From assembly GCF_039543825.1 (NCBI RefSeq), contig NZ_BAABKM010000002.1, positions 2,574,133 to 2,638,132 of the forward strand: a stretch of 64,000 nucleotides of DNA. Reading direction: 5' to 3'. The notes beneath the pieces were generated by a model. It ran no database searches. It worked only from the letters and a program-made list of their open reading frames with translations, and was not told the DNA's origin. The DNA is from Nocardioides conyzicola (GTDB lineage: Bacteria; Actinomycetota; Actinomycetes; Propionibacteriales; Nocardioidaceae). Positions 43,771 through 52,636 of the stretch are shown piece after piece; positions within the stretch are counted from its first letter, which is position 1; each line of letters starts with the position of its first letter. Made by a program: the position numbers and the translations under genes.

Positions 43771-44522
43771 CAGACGCCGCCGGCCAGGGTGACGCCGCCG
43801 TCGAGCACGATCGTCTGCCCGGTGAGCCAGGCGGCGTCGTCCGAGAGCAGGAAGGCGACCGAGCCCGCGACGTCCTCGGGGACCCCGAGCCGCTTGAGCG
43901 GGTAGGCCTGGGAGACCTCCTCCTCGCGGCCCTCGAAGAGCAGGCTGGCGAACTGGGTCTTCACCACCGCCGGCGCGACCGCGTTGACCCGGATGGCCGG
44001 GCCGAGCTCGACGGCGAGCGACTCAGTGAGGCTGATCATCATCGCCTTGGAGGCGCCGTACATCGAGATGCCGGGAGCGGGCTTGACGCCGGAGACCGAG
44101 GAGATGTTGACGATGGCGCCGCCGTGCTCGCCCATCCAGGCGCGATGGACCTCCTGGGCCCAGGCGAGCGCGCCGAGGGCGTTGACCTCGACGATCTTGC
44201 GGGCCGCACCGAGGTCGATCTCGATCAGCGGCCCGGCGACCGGGTTGATCCCGGCGTTGTTGACGAGGAAGTCGAGGCTGCCGAAGGCCTCGATGGTGCG
44301 GCGTACGGCGTCGGCGCGGTGCTCCGGGTCGTCGGCCTTGCCCGCGACGGCGATCGCGTGGTCGGGGCCGCCGAGCGCGGCGACCGCCTCGTCCAGCGCC
44401 TCGGGCTTGCGGGCCGTGACGCACACGCGCGCGCCCTCGTCGACCAGGCGCTGGGCGATGCCCAGCCCGATGCCACGGCTGGCTCCGGTCACGATCGCGA
44501 CCTTGCCGTCGAGTCCCTGCAC
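43770..44522 (-). CDS. Short-chain dehydrogenase/reductase, first gene of the catabolic operon
   Basis: 250 residues from GTG 44522. TGASRGIG at about 12-19, LVNNAG, VNISSVSG and MYGASKAMM (Tyr-x3-Lys), with the C-terminal AWLTGQTIVLDGG. This is a classical FabG-like SDR. A GAGG site lies 5-6 bases upstream. It is the first minus-strand gene, divergent from the TetR regulator, and its start lies 25 bases from the likely operator. Confidence 0.92.
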   Translation of the reverse strand: MQGLDGKVAIVTGASRGIGLGIAQRLVDEGARVCVTARKPEALDEAVAALGGPDHAIAVAGKADDPEHRADAVRRTIEAFGSLDFLVNNAGINPVAGPLIEIDLGAARKIVEVNALGALAWAQEVHRAWMGEHGGAIVNISSVSGVKPAPGISMYGASKAMMISLTESLAVELGPAIRVNAVAPAVVKTQFASLLFEGREEEVSQAYPLKRLGVPEDVAGSVAFLLSDDAAWLTGQTIVLDGGVTLAGGV

Positions 44523-44545
44523 GCGTCCTCCTCAGTTGCCGATGA

Positions 44546-44561
44546 ACTAAGCGCTTGCTTA
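44546..44561. promoter_or_regulatory. KstR2-like palindromic operator between the SDR operon and the TetR gene
   Basis: ACTAAGCGCTTGCTTA contains the inverted repeat TAAGC-GCTT-GCTTA (44548-44561) and matches the published KstR2 motif AnCAAGnnCTTGnT except for one base (T for C at position 3). It sits in the 41-base divergent gap, where a TetR dimer could block both promoters. Confidence 0.65.
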
Positions 44562-44563
44562 CC

Positions 44564-45163
44564 ATGCCTGTCGTGAGCGAGTCCAGCCCGTCTCCTGATG
44601 CCCGGACCCGGCTGGCGCGCGCCGCGGTGGAGGCGTTCGCGACCCGGGGCTTCCACGGGACCACGACGCGCGACATCTCGACGGCGGCCGGGATGAGCCC
44701 CGCCGCGCTCTACGTGCACCACCGCTCCAAGGAGGAGCTGCTCTTCGAGCTCTCCCGGGTCGGCCACCTGCGGGTGCTCGAGATGGTGCGGGAGTCGGTG
44801 GCCGGCTCCGACGACCCGGTGGAGCAGCTCGGCATCCTGGTCGAGGACTTCGTCCGTGACCACGCGGTCGTCCACACCGGCGCGCGGGTGATCAACTACG
44901 AGCTCGCCGCGCTCAGCGAGGAGCACCTCGCCGAGATCGTGGCCATCCGGCACGAGATCGACCTGGTCGTCCGGGACGTCATCGACCGCGGCGTCGCGGC
45001 CGGCGTCTTCCACACCCCCGACGCGCACATGACCGCGCTCGCGGTGCTCTCGCTCGGGATCGACGTCGCCCGGTGGTTCCGCGACGAGGGCCGCTGGACG
45101 CCGGACCAGGTGGCGGTGCACTACAGGCTGCTCGCGCTGCGAATGGCAGGATCGGTCGCATGA
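44564..45163 (+). CDS. TetR family transcriptional regulator
   Basis: 199 residues from ATG 44564. An upstream TTG start would place the operator inside the gene, and GTG 44573 is also possible. The helix-turn-helix is RTRLARAAVEAFATRGFHG and TTTRDISTAAGMSPAALYVHHRSKEEL. The C-terminal domain resembles KstR2/FadR-type ligand-binding domains that sense acyl-CoA esters. It is divergent from the SDR-kinase-dehydrogenase operon, which it presumably represses. Its stop overlaps the aldo/keto reductase start (ATGA). Confidence 0.9.
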   Translation: MPVVSESSPSPDARTRLARAAVEAFATRGFHGTTTRDISTAAGMSPAALYVHHRSKEELLFELSRVGHLRVLEMVRESVAGSDDPVEQLGILVEDFVRDHAVVHTGARVINYELAALSEEHLAEIVAIRHEIDLVVRDVIDRGVAAGVFHTPDAHMTALAVLSLGIDVARWFRDEGRWTPDQVAVHYRLLALRMAGSVA

Positions 45164-46200
45164 CGTACGAAGCCGCCGAGAACCGTTACGACCCGTCGAC
45201 CGGGATGTCCTACCGCCACACCGGGCGCAGCGGACTCCAGCTGCCGGTGATCTCGCTGGGGCTGTGGCAGAACTTCGGCACCGACCGGCCCGAGGAGACC
45301 CAGCGCGCGATCCTGCGCCGGGCCTTCGACCGCGGCGTGACCCACTTCGACCTGGCCAACAACTACGGCCCGCCGTACGGCCGCGCGGAGGAGAACTTCG
45401 GGCGCTACCTCAAGGACGACTTCGCGCCCTACCGCGACGAGCTGGTGATCTCCAGCAAGGCCGGCTACGACATGTGGCCGGGTCCCTACGGCCAGGGCGG
45501 CGGCTCGCGGAAGTACGTGCTCGCCTCGCTCGACCAATCACTGGGCCGGATGGGCCTGGAGTACGTCGACATCTTCTACAGCCACCGCTTCGACCCGGAC
45601 ACGCCCGTCGAGGAGACGATGATGGCCCTGGACCACGCCGTGCGGCAGGGCAAGGCGCTGTACGCCGGGATCTCGTCCTACTCCGCGGCGAAGACCAACG
45701 AGGCGGCGTCGATCGCCCGCGACCTCGGCACGCCGCTGCTGATCCACCAGCCGTCGTACTCGATGCTCAACCGCTGGATCGAGGAGGACCTCCTCGACGA
45801 GCTCGAGCAGCAGGGGATGGGCTGCATCGTCTTCTCGCCGCTGGCGCAGGGGCTGCTGACCGACCGCTACCTCGACGGGGTGCCGGCCGACTCCCGCGCC
45901 GCGCGCGAGGGCTCCAGCCTCGGCGACGACCACCTCGCGGAGTCCAAGCTGCGACACGTGCGCCGGCTCAACGAGATCGCCCAGGGGCGCGGTCAGAAGC
46001 TGGCGCAGCTCGCCCTGCAGTGGGCGGTCCGCGACCCGCGGGTGACCTCCGCGGTCATCGGGGCGTCGAGCGTCGAGCAGCTCGACGCCAACCTCGACGC
46101 GCTCGCGTTCCCGGACCTGACGGACGAGGAGCTGCGCGCGATCGACGAGGACGCCGTCGAGGCCGGGATCAACCTGTGGGCGAGGTCGACCGAGGACTGA
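45160..46200 (+). CDS. Aldo/keto reductase (YghZ/Gpr-like)
   Basis: 346 residues from ATG 45160, overlapping the tetR stop. RHTGRSGLQLPVISLGLWQNFG, HFDLANNYGPPYGRAEENFG (Asp and Tyr), ISSKAGYDMWPGPYG (Lys), and YSHRFDPDTPVEETM (His) supply the AKR catalytic tetrad. The pattern is that of AKR14 (L-glyceraldehyde-3-phosphate reductase YghZ). Coupling to tetR suggests the regulator also controls it. The last 32 bases overlap the convergent PAP2 gene. Confidence 0.92.
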   Translation: MTYEAAENRYDPSTGMSYRHTGRSGLQLPVISLGLWQNFGTDRPEETQRAILRRAFDRGVTHFDLANNYGPPYGRAEENFGRYLKDDFAPYRDELVISSKAGYDMWPGPYGQGGGSRKYVLASLDQSLGRMGLEYVDIFYSHRFDPDTPVEETMMALDHAVRQGKALYAGISSYSAAKTNEAASIARDLGTPLLIHQPSYSMLNRWIEEDLLDELEQQGMGCIVFSPLAQGLLTDRYLDGVPADSRAAREGSSLGDDHLAESKLRHVRRLNEIAQGRGQKLAQLALQWAVRDPRVTSAVIGASSVEQLDANLDALAFPDLTDEELRAIDEDAVEAGINLWARSTED

Positions 46201-47164
46201 CGGTCCGGACCCGGTCCCGGCTGCTCTCCCAGAGCTGGCAGCCGACCAGCACGATGACCGCGAGCAGCGCGCCCGCGAGCACGTCGACCACGTAGTGCTC
46301 GGCGTAGTAGACCAGCGTCGTGCACATCAGCAGCGGGTAGAGCACGAGCAGCCAGCGCCACGGGGTGCGCAGCCGCTGGATGCCGTAGATCGCGATCAGG
46401 AACGTGATGCCGGCGTGCAGCGAGGGCATCGCCGCGACCGGGTTGCCGACCCCTTGGAGCACGACGTCCATCCGGCCCAGCCCGATGTCGTGCCAGCCGC
46501 GGCCGGTGATCCGGGTGACGTCGGCGTGCAGCCAGCCCTCCTCGGAGGCCATCCACGGCGGCGCCATCGGGTAGGCGATGTAGACGACCAGGGCGCCGAA
46601 GTTGATGATCACGTAGCGCCGCATCCACTTGATCCACTCGGCGCGGTTGCGCACCCAGAGCACCGCGGCGATCGTCAGGCCGGTGACGAAGTGGGTCGCG
46701 TAGACGGTCGTGAAGAGCACGTCGTACCAGCGCGGCTCGCTCGACCGCAGGCACGGGTCGCCGCACAGCGCGTGCTGCAGGCGCTCGGTCGGGGTCTCGC
46801 CGAAGCCGATCCACTCGTCGAAGTGGATCGGCATGTAGACGTGCACCGGCAGGCCGAGCTCGTCGGTCAGCCCGCGGGTGAAGAAGTAGATGACCAGGCC
46901 GGCGACCGGGATCCACCAGTCCTTGAGGAAGTTCAGGTGGTAGCGCGGGTTGGCCTCGATGTTCCACGCGACCGTGCCGAGCCACAGCCAGAGGAAGACG
47001 CCGATGGTGTCGTTGGGGATGCCCAGCGTCTCCGACCACAGCAGCAGCAGGGCGGCGTACCCGAGCATCGCGAGCACGCGGACCTTGCGCCGGGTGCGCG
47101 GGTAGGGGAGCGGCCGGGCGGTGGTGGTGAGCTCGTGCTCGTCCTCCTCAGCTCCCCGGGTCAT
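46169..47164 (-). CDS. PAP2-superfamily membrane enzyme (inositol phosphorylceramide synthase-like)
   Basis: 331 residues. Six to seven hydrophobic helices. The active-site parts are AMPSLHAGITF (His) and YYAEHYVVDVLAG (His and Asp), the PAP2 C2/C3 motifs, and an Asp/Cys-rich loop with CGDPCLRSS outside. AUR1-like actinobacterial proteins with this plan transfer or remove phospho-groups from lipids. The lipid is unknown. The 3-prime end overlaps the aldo/keto reductase by 32 bases, convergent. Confidence 0.88.
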   Translation of the reverse strand: MTRGAEEDEHELTTTARPLPYPRTRRKVRVLAMLGYAALLLLWSETLGIPNDTIGVFLWLWLGTVAWNIEANPRYHLNFLKDWWIPVAGLVIYFFTRGLTDELGLPVHVYMPIHFDEWIGFGETPTERLQHALCGDPCLRSSEPRWYDVLFTTVYATHFVTGLTIAAVLWVRNRAEWIKWMRRYVIINFGALVVYIAYPMAPPWMASEEGWLHADVTRITGRGWHDIGLGRMDVVLQGVGNPVAAMPSLHAGITFLIAIYGIQRLRTPWRWLLVLYPLLMCTTLVYYAEHYVVDVLAGALLAVIVLVGCQLWESSRDRVRTVSPRSTSPTG

Positions 47165-47227
47165 GCAGGGATTCTAGGGAGCGGCCGATCGGACCACGGA
47201 CCCGCCACTCCCCGAGCGCTTCCGTCG

Positions 47228-48412
47228 CTAGTCGGCGCGGCTCCCCTCGACGACGCCCGGGAACGCCGCCTTCAGGCCGCGCAGCCCCTTGAGCGAGCGG
47301 TCGAAGCCGAACACGTGCCGCAGCTGCGCAACGACGGTCTGCCGGATCGCGGGCCAGGCCTTCGTCGGCGGGAGCGCCGGCGGCTCGCAGCCGTCGGTGG
47401 CCAGCTGCTTGAGGCTGTCGGAGACGGGGACGTGCAGCATCTCGGCCACCTCGAGCAGTCCGCCCTCGGCGGACCCCACCTCGCACAGGTCGCTGAACGC
47501 GTGGTGACCACCGCCGACGAGGACCAGCCGCTTCGGTGACCTGAGGTTGTCGTACGCCGCGACGATCTTGTCGCTCGAGATGATCCCGTCGGACGTGCCG
47601 GCCATGAACAGACCGGGCTGGCGGGGCTGCTTGCCCTCGCGGGTCGCCGGGGCCAGTCCCACGAACGTGGTGACCCGGCGGTCCGCGGCCGCGAACTCCT
47701 GCACGGCACCTCCGCCCGCCGAGTGGCCGACCGCGCCGACCAGCAAGGTGTCGACGTGCCCCGCGAACCGGCCCTTCCGCACCCGGTCCTGGGCCCTCAT
47801 CAGGGTGATCGTCTGCTGGAGGTCCTCGACGTCCGTGGTGGTGCCGGCCGGGCCGCCGAGGACCTTCGTCAGGTCGCGGCTGTGGTGGTCGGGCGCCGCG
47901 ACGACGAAGCCCCACGAGGCGAGGTACGCCGTCAGGAACGACGACTGGTCGCGGTAGCCGGCGAACCCGTGGCTGAAGACGACCAGCGGGAAGCGGCCGG
48001 GCGCGACCGGAGCCCGCCGTACGCCGCCGCTCGGGTAGGTCACCGCCGCGCCCTTCGGCAGGGCGCTCTGGAAGAAGTCGGGCAGCCAGTCGATGAGGTT
48101 GTACTTCGCGATCCGCTTGCCCTTGGCGTCCGACTTCTTGGTCGGGTACCAGACCTCCACCGGTGCCTGGTTGGTCGGCAGGTTCAGGGTGACCTCGCCG
48201 ACGGCGTACGGCCCGCGCTTGGCGAAGCTGGTCGGACCGAGGTCCGTCACCTTTGGGACGGTGTCCCCCTTGACCACCTTGACCGGCTTGACCGGCTTGG
48301 GGGTCGCGGCCGTCGCGGGCTGGGACAGGGCGGGGAGGAGAGCGGCGGCGAGGGTCAGACCCAGGAGGGGCAGGGCGAGACGGGCCGTGCGGCGTCGTGT
48401 GTCGTCGGTCAC
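47228..48412 (-). CDS. Secreted alpha/beta hydrolase (PAF-acetylhydrolase/dienelactone-type)
   Basis: 394 residues from GTG 48412; longer upstream frames have no homology. A signal peptide (about 1-36: RRRTARLALPLLGLTLAAAL, then ATA) is followed by PLVVFSHGFAGYRDQ (oxyanion region), GHSAGGGAVQ (nucleophile) and GGGHHAFSD (His). A Lys/Val-rich stretch lies just after the signal. It is likely an extracellular lipase or esterase. Divergent from the ABC-F gene. Confidence 0.86.
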   Translation of the reverse strand: MTDDTRRRTARLALPLLGLTLAAALLPALSQPATAATPKPVKPVKVVKGDTVPKVTDLGPTSFAKRGPYAVGEVTLNLPTNQAPVEVWYPTKKSDAKGKRIAKYNLIDWLPDFFQSALPKGAAVTYPSGGVRRAPVAPGRFPLVVFSHGFAGYRDQSSFLTAYLASWGFVVAAPDHHSRDLTKVLGGPAGTTTDVEDLQQTITLMRAQDRVRKGRFAGHVDTLLVGAVGHSAGGGAVQEFAAADRRVTTFVGLAPATREGKQPRQPGLFMAGTSDGIISSDKIVAAYDNLRSPKRLVLVGGGHHAFSDLCEVGSAEGGLLEVAEMLHVPVSDSLKQLATDGCEPPALPPTKAWPAIRQTVVAQLRHVFGFDRSLKGLRGLKAAFPGVVEGSRAD

Positions 48413-48508
48413 GCCCGCACCGTACCGGCGATCCCGATCGGCGCGTCGACATTCGTAGAAACAAACCGGGTGGCCCCGGCCAGCACCGATGGCGGACAAT
48501 CCTGCGAC

Positions 48509-50203
48509 GTGGGACACGTGGATGTGGCAGGGGTGCGCTACGAGCTGCCGGACGGCAGGGTGCTGCTCGACGACGTGTCCTTCCGGGTCGGCGAGGGGGC
48601 CAAGGTCGCTCTCGTGGGCGCGAACGGCGCCGGGAAGACGACCCTCCTGCGGATCATCACCGGCGACCTGGCGCCGCACGGCGGTGCGATCACCCGCTCG
48701 GGAGGCCTCGGGGTGATGCGGCAGGCCGTCGGCGCCGCTCTCGGCGACGACCCCACGGTCGGCGACCTCCTGCTCAGCGTCTCACCGCCGCGGGTCCGCG
48801 CGGCCGCCGCTGAGGTCGACCGCTACGAGCTGGCGCTGATGGAGACCGACGACGAGCAGACCCAGATGGCCTACGCCCACGCGCTCTCCGAGTTCGCGGA
48901 CGCCGGCGGCTACGACATCGAGGTCACCTGGGACGTCTGCACGATGGCCGCGCTCGCGCTGCCCTACGACCGCGCTCGCTACCGGACCCTCAGCACGCTC
49001 TCCGGCGGTGAGCAGAAGCGCCTGGTGCTCGAGCTGCTGCTCCGCGGGCCCGACGAGGTGCTGCTGCTCGACGAGCCCGACAACTACCTCGACGTCCCCG
49101 GCAAGATCTGGCTCGAGGGCCGGATCCGCGAGTCGGACAAGACGATCCTGATGATCAGCCACGACCGCGAGCTGCTCGACAACACCGCGACCCGGGTGGT
49201 CACGGTCGAGCTCGGCGCGGCGGGCAACACGGTGTGGACCCACCCCGGCGGCTTCTCGTCGTACCACGAGGCGCGGCGCGACCGGTTCCTCCGCTTCGAG
49301 GAGCTCCGCAAGCGCTGGGACGAGGAGCACGCCAAGCTCAAGCAGCTGGTGCTGCACTACAAGATCAAGTCGGAGTACAACGACGGCATGGCGTCGCAGT
49401 ACCGCGCCGCCCAGACCCGGCTGCGCAAGTTCGAGGAGGCCGGCCCGCCCACCGAGCAGCCGCGCGAGCAGCAGGTGACGATGCGCCTCACGGGCGGGCG
49501 CACCGGCAAGCGCGCCGTCGTCTGCGAGAACCTCGAGCTCACCGGCCTGATGAAGCCGTTCGACCTCGAGGTCTGGTACGGCGAGCGCGTGGCCGTCCTC
49601 GGGTCCAACGGCTCGGGCAAGTCGCACTTCCTCCGGCTGCTGGCGGCCGGCGGCAGCGACCCGGACGTCGAGCACCGCCCCGTCGGGGACGTCGCGATCA
49701 AGCCCGTGCCGCACACAGGCAAGGCCAAGCTAGGCGCGCGGGTCCGGCCGGGCTGGTTCGTGCAGACCCACGAGCACCCCGAGCTGATCGGTCGCACGCT
49801 GCTGGAGGTCCTGCACCGCGGGGACGGCTCGCCGCACGGCCGCTCCGGCATGGGCCGCGAGCAGGCGGCCCGCGTCCTCGACCGCTACGAGCTGGCGCAC
49901 GCCGGCGAGCAGCGCTTCGAGTCGCTGAGCGGCGGTCAGCAGGCCCGCTTCCAGATCCTGCTGCTCGAGCTGTCCGGCGCCACCCTGCTGCTGCTCGACG
50001 AGCCGACCGACAACCTCGACGTGCAGTCCGCCGAGGCGCTGGAGGAGGGGCTCGCCGCCTTCGACGGCACCGTGCTCGCGGTCACCCACGACCGGTGGTT
50101 CGCCCGTGGCTTCGACCGGTTCCTGGTCTACGGCGCGGACGGCGAGGTCTACGAGTCCGACGGTCCGGTCTGGGACGAGGGCCGGGTCCAGCGGTCCCGA
50201 TGA
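48509..50203 (+). CDS. ABC-F family ATP-binding protein
   Basis: 564 residues from GTG 48509; GTG 48518 is an alternative. Two nucleotide-binding domains: Walker A GANGAGKT (37-44), signature LSGGEQ (164-169) and DEPDNYLDV; then an alpha-helical linker (about 245-320, rich in Arg/Lys/Glu); then Walker A GSNGSGKS (365-372), LSGGQQ and DEPTDNLDV. No membrane domain. ABC-F proteins act on the ribosome (translation factors or antibiotic protection). Its target is unknown. It overlaps the GNAT gene by 4 bases. Confidence 0.93.
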   Translation: MGHVDVAGVRYELPDGRVLLDDVSFRVGEGAKVALVGANGAGKTTLLRIITGDLAPHGGAITRSGGLGVMRQAVGAALGDDPTVGDLLLSVSPPRVRAAAAEVDRYELALMETDDEQTQMAYAHALSEFADAGGYDIEVTWDVCTMAALALPYDRARYRTLSTLSGGEQKRLVLELLLRGPDEVLLLDEPDNYLDVPGKIWLEGRIRESDKTILMISHDRELLDNTATRVVTVELGAAGNTVWTHPGGFSSYHEARRDRFLRFEELRKRWDEEHAKLKQLVLHYKIKSEYNDGMASQYRAAQTRLRKFEEAGPPTEQPREQQVTMRLTGGRTGKRAVVCENLELTGLMKPFDLEVWYGERVAVLGSNGSGKSHFLRLLAAGGSDPDVEHRPVGDVAIKPVPHTGKAKLGARVRPGWFVQTHEHPELIGRTLLEVLHRGDGSPHGRSGMGREQAARVLDRYELAHAGEQRFESLSGGQQARFQILLLELSGATLLLLDEPTDNLDVQSAEALEEGLAAFDGTVLAVTHDRWFARGFDRFLVYGADGEVYESDGPVWDEGRVQRSR

Positions 50204-51219
50204 CCGCGCTGGAGATCGACCCGCTCGACCCCTTCGACCCCGTCGCGTACGACGCGTTCTACGACGTCTATCTCGCGGCAGAGCGCGCTGCCGGTGACGT
50301 CGGGGCGCCCTGGATGCGCGAGGAGGTGCGCGTCGACCTCCAGGAGCCCGTGACCCGGCGGTGGATCGGTGCCTTCGTCGGCCGGGTCGGTGGCCGCGCC
50401 GTCGCGGTCGGACAGCTCTCGACGCCGCTTCTCGACAACCTGGGCAGCGCCTCCGTCGCCGTCCACGTCGCGCCGGACTCCCGACGGCGGGGCCACGGCT
50501 CGGCCCTCCTCGCACGTCTCGAGGCCGAGGCCGCGGTCCGGGGCCGGCACCTGCTCAACGCCGAGGCAGCGTGGGCCTACGACTCGGGTCCGAGCGGTGC
50601 CGGCGAGCCCGGTCCCGAGTTCGCGCGGGCGCACGGCTTCGCCCTCGGCCTCGGTGACGTGAAGCGGCGTCTCGAGCTGCCTGTCGCCGCCGGGCTGCTC
50701 GACCAGGTGGCGGCCGAGGTGGCGCCGCACCACGCGGCGTACGAGCTGAGGTCCTGGGTGGGACCGGTGCCGGACGAGCTGGTGACGGGGTGGGCGACGC
50801 TGGACGCGTCCCTGGTGACCGAGGCTCCGACGGGCGAGCTTCTACGCGAGCCCGAGGCCGTCGACCCGGCCGTGGTCCGGGAGGGCGAGGCGATGCTCGC
50901 CCGGCAGGGACGCACGAAGTTCAACTCCGTGGCGCTCGACGCCGACGGCGAGGTGGTCGCGTACTCCGACCTCGTCACCACCGTGCACGAGCCCGGACGC
51001 GCCTACCAGTGGGGCACGCTGGTCCGCAGTGATGCTCGCGGCCACCGGCTGGGGCTGGCGGTCAAGGTCGCCAACCTGCGGCAGCTCCAGGAGCGGCGTC
51101 CAGACATCCGCGAGCTGATCACCTACAACGCCGAGGTCAACGCCCACATGATCGGTGTGAACGAGCGGCTCGGGTTCATCCCGGTGGCCCGGCTCGGGGA
51201 GTTCCAGAAGCGGACGTGA
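50200..51219 (+). CDS. Tandem GNAT-domain N-acetyltransferase
   Basis: 339 residues from ATG 50200 (ATGA with the ABC-F gene). Two GNAT repeats: the first with VAPDSRRRGHGSALLARLEAEA (acetyl-CoA loop RRxGHG), the second with LVRSDARGHRLGLAVKVANL and YNAEVNAHMIGVNERLGF. The plan resembles MshD-like tandem GNATs of actinobacteria. Translational coupling to an ABC-F protein suggests a shared role, perhaps at the ribosome or in drug tolerance; this is inference. Confidence 0.88.
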   Translation: MTALEIDPLDPFDPVAYDAFYDVYLAAERAAGDVGAPWMREEVRVDLQEPVTRRWIGAFVGRVGGRAVAVGQLSTPLLDNLGSASVAVHVAPDSRRRGHGSALLARLEAEAAVRGRHLLNAEAAWAYDSGPSGAGEPGPEFARAHGFALGLGDVKRRLELPVAAGLLDQVAAEVAPHHAAYELRSWVGPVPDELVTGWATLDASLVTEAPTGELLREPEAVDPAVVREGEAMLARQGRTKFNSVALDADGEVVAYSDLVTTVHEPGRAYQWGTLVRSDARGHRLGLAVKVANLRQLQERRPDIRELITYNAEVNAHMIGVNERLGFIPVARLGEFQKRT

Positions 51220-51224
51220 AGGTG

Positions 51225-51268
51225 GGCTCCACCGGCTGACGGGAGACGGGCCCTCAGCCGGTGGAGCC
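51225..51268 (+). terminator. 15-bp perfect hairpin terminator after the GNAT gene
   Basis: GGCTCCACCGGCTGA (51225-51239) pairs perfectly with TCAGCCGGTGGAGCC (51254-51268) over 14 bases, starting 5 bases after the stop. It lies between convergent genes. Confidence 0.85.
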
Positions 51269-51274
51269 CCGAAG

Positions 51275-51305
51275 CCCCTCCCCGGGTCTCGGGTCCAGGG
51301 AGGGG
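51275..51305 (-). terminator. Second hairpin, probably terminating the HtrA gene
   Basis: CCCCTCCC (51275-51282) pairs with GGGAGGGG (51298-51305) over 15 bases, 13 bases beyond the stop of the minus-strand protease gene. Confidence 0.6.
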
Positions 51306-51318
51306 AGGTTCGGGTGGA

Positions 51319-52608
51319 TCAGGACTTCGACGTGTCGGCGTCCGAGTCGAGCGTGAGCGTCGTGGTCTTCGAGTCGCCGTCGTGCAGGTAGGTGACGGTG
51401 ACCTTGTCGCCCGGGCGGTAGGAGCGGATCGTCGCGACGAGCGAGTCGGCGTCGACGATCAGCTGGTCGTCGACCTTGGTGATCACGTCGCCCTTGGCCA
51501 GGCCGGCGTTGGCGGCGGTGGAGCCGTTGCTGACTTCCTGCACCTGAGCGCCCTGGGTGACCTCGGCCCCGTCCTTGCTGGCCACCGGGGAGACCGAGAT
51601 GCCCAGGCGGGCGTGGGTCGGGGTCTCGCCCTTGCTCATCTGGTCCACGATCGGCATGACCTCGTCCATCGGGATCGCGAAGCCGAGGCCGATCGAGCCG
51701 GCCTCGCTCTCCGACGAGCTGGCCGTGCGGATCGACGAGTTGATGCCGACCACGTTGCCGTCCAGGTCGACGAGCGCGCCGCCGCTGTTGCCGGGGTTGA
51801 TGGCGGCGTCGGTCTGGATCGCCGGGTACGTCGTGCTGTTGCCGTCGGAGTCGGAGCCGACGTCCACCGGGCGGTTGAGCGCACTCACGATGCCGCTCGT
51901 CACGGTGGACTCGAGCCCGAACGGCGAACCGATCGCCACCACGCTCTCGCCGACCTTGAGGTCGCCGGACTTGCCGATGGTCGCCGGGGTCAGGCCCGAG
52001 ACGCCCTCGGCCTTGACCACGGCCGTGTCGGTCAGCGGGTCGGTGCCGACGATGGTCGCCTTGGCGGTGGAGCCGTCGTTGAACGCGACGCTCATCGTGC
52101 CGCCGTCGCCGGCGATGGCCGCGACGTGGTTGTTGGTGAGGATCTCGCCGTCCGAGCTCAGGATGATGCCGGACCCGGAGCCCGAGCCCTGCGAGCCGGA
52201 GACGTTGATCTTGACGACCGACGGCAGCACCTTCGCCGCGACCTGCTCCACCGAGCCCTCGGCCGCGGGGGAGTCGGGGGTGTCGACGACCTGCGAGGTC
52301 TGCCGGTCGCCGGGGCCGCCGGCGTTGTCGGAGCCGTTGTCGTCGTAGGCGTTCCAGGCGGCCGCGCCGCCGACACCGGCGGCGCCGCCGACGACGAGCG
52401 CGGTCGCGACGACCGCGGCGGCCAGGCCGGTACGCCGAGGGCGCTTCTGGACCGGGAGGGTCTCGGTCACGGGAGCGGCCGCGCCGTACGGCTGCGACGG
52501 GGGAGCGGCCGGGGGCGGACCCTGCGGTGCGGGGTACGAGAAGTACGGGTTCTGCGGGTTCTGCGGGCCCAGCGGTGTCGTCGGCTCCTGGCCCTGGTCG
52601 TCACTCAT
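51319..52608 (-). CDS. HtrA/DegP-type serine protease with PDZ domain
   Basis: 429 residues from ATG 52608. A 57-residue Pro/Gln/Tyr-rich cytoplasmic head is followed by one helix (about 59-83), then a trypsin-like domain with the triad in LTNNHVAA (His), DPLTDTAVVK (Asp) and NPGNSGGALVD (Ser), and a C-terminal PDZ domain with GAQVQEVSNGSTAANAGLAKG. This is the actinobacterial membrane-anchored HtrA plan, for quality control of envelope proteins. Confidence 0.95.
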   Translation of the reverse strand: MSDDQGQEPTTPLGPQNPQNPYFSYPAPQGPPPAAPPSQPYGAAAPVTETLPVQKRPRRTGLAAAVVATALVVGGAAGVGGAAAWNAYDDNGSDNAGGPGDRQTSQVVDTPDSPAAEGSVEQVAAKVLPSVVKINVSGSQGSGSGSGIILSSDGEILTNNHVAAIAGDGGTMSVAFNDGSTAKATIVGTDPLTDTAVVKAEGVSGLTPATIGKSGDLKVGESVVAIGSPFGLESTVTSGIVSALNRPVDVGSDSDGNSTTYPAIQTDAAINPGNSGGALVDLDGNVVGINSSIRTASSSESEAGSIGLGFAIPMDEVMPIVDQMSKGETPTHARLGISVSPVASKDGAEVTQGAQVQEVSNGSTAANAGLAKGDVITKVDDQLIVDADSLVATIRSYRPGDKVTVTYLHDGDSKTTTLTLDSDADTSKS

Positions 52609-52636
52609 GCCCCCACTGTGTGGGTACAGCCTGTGA

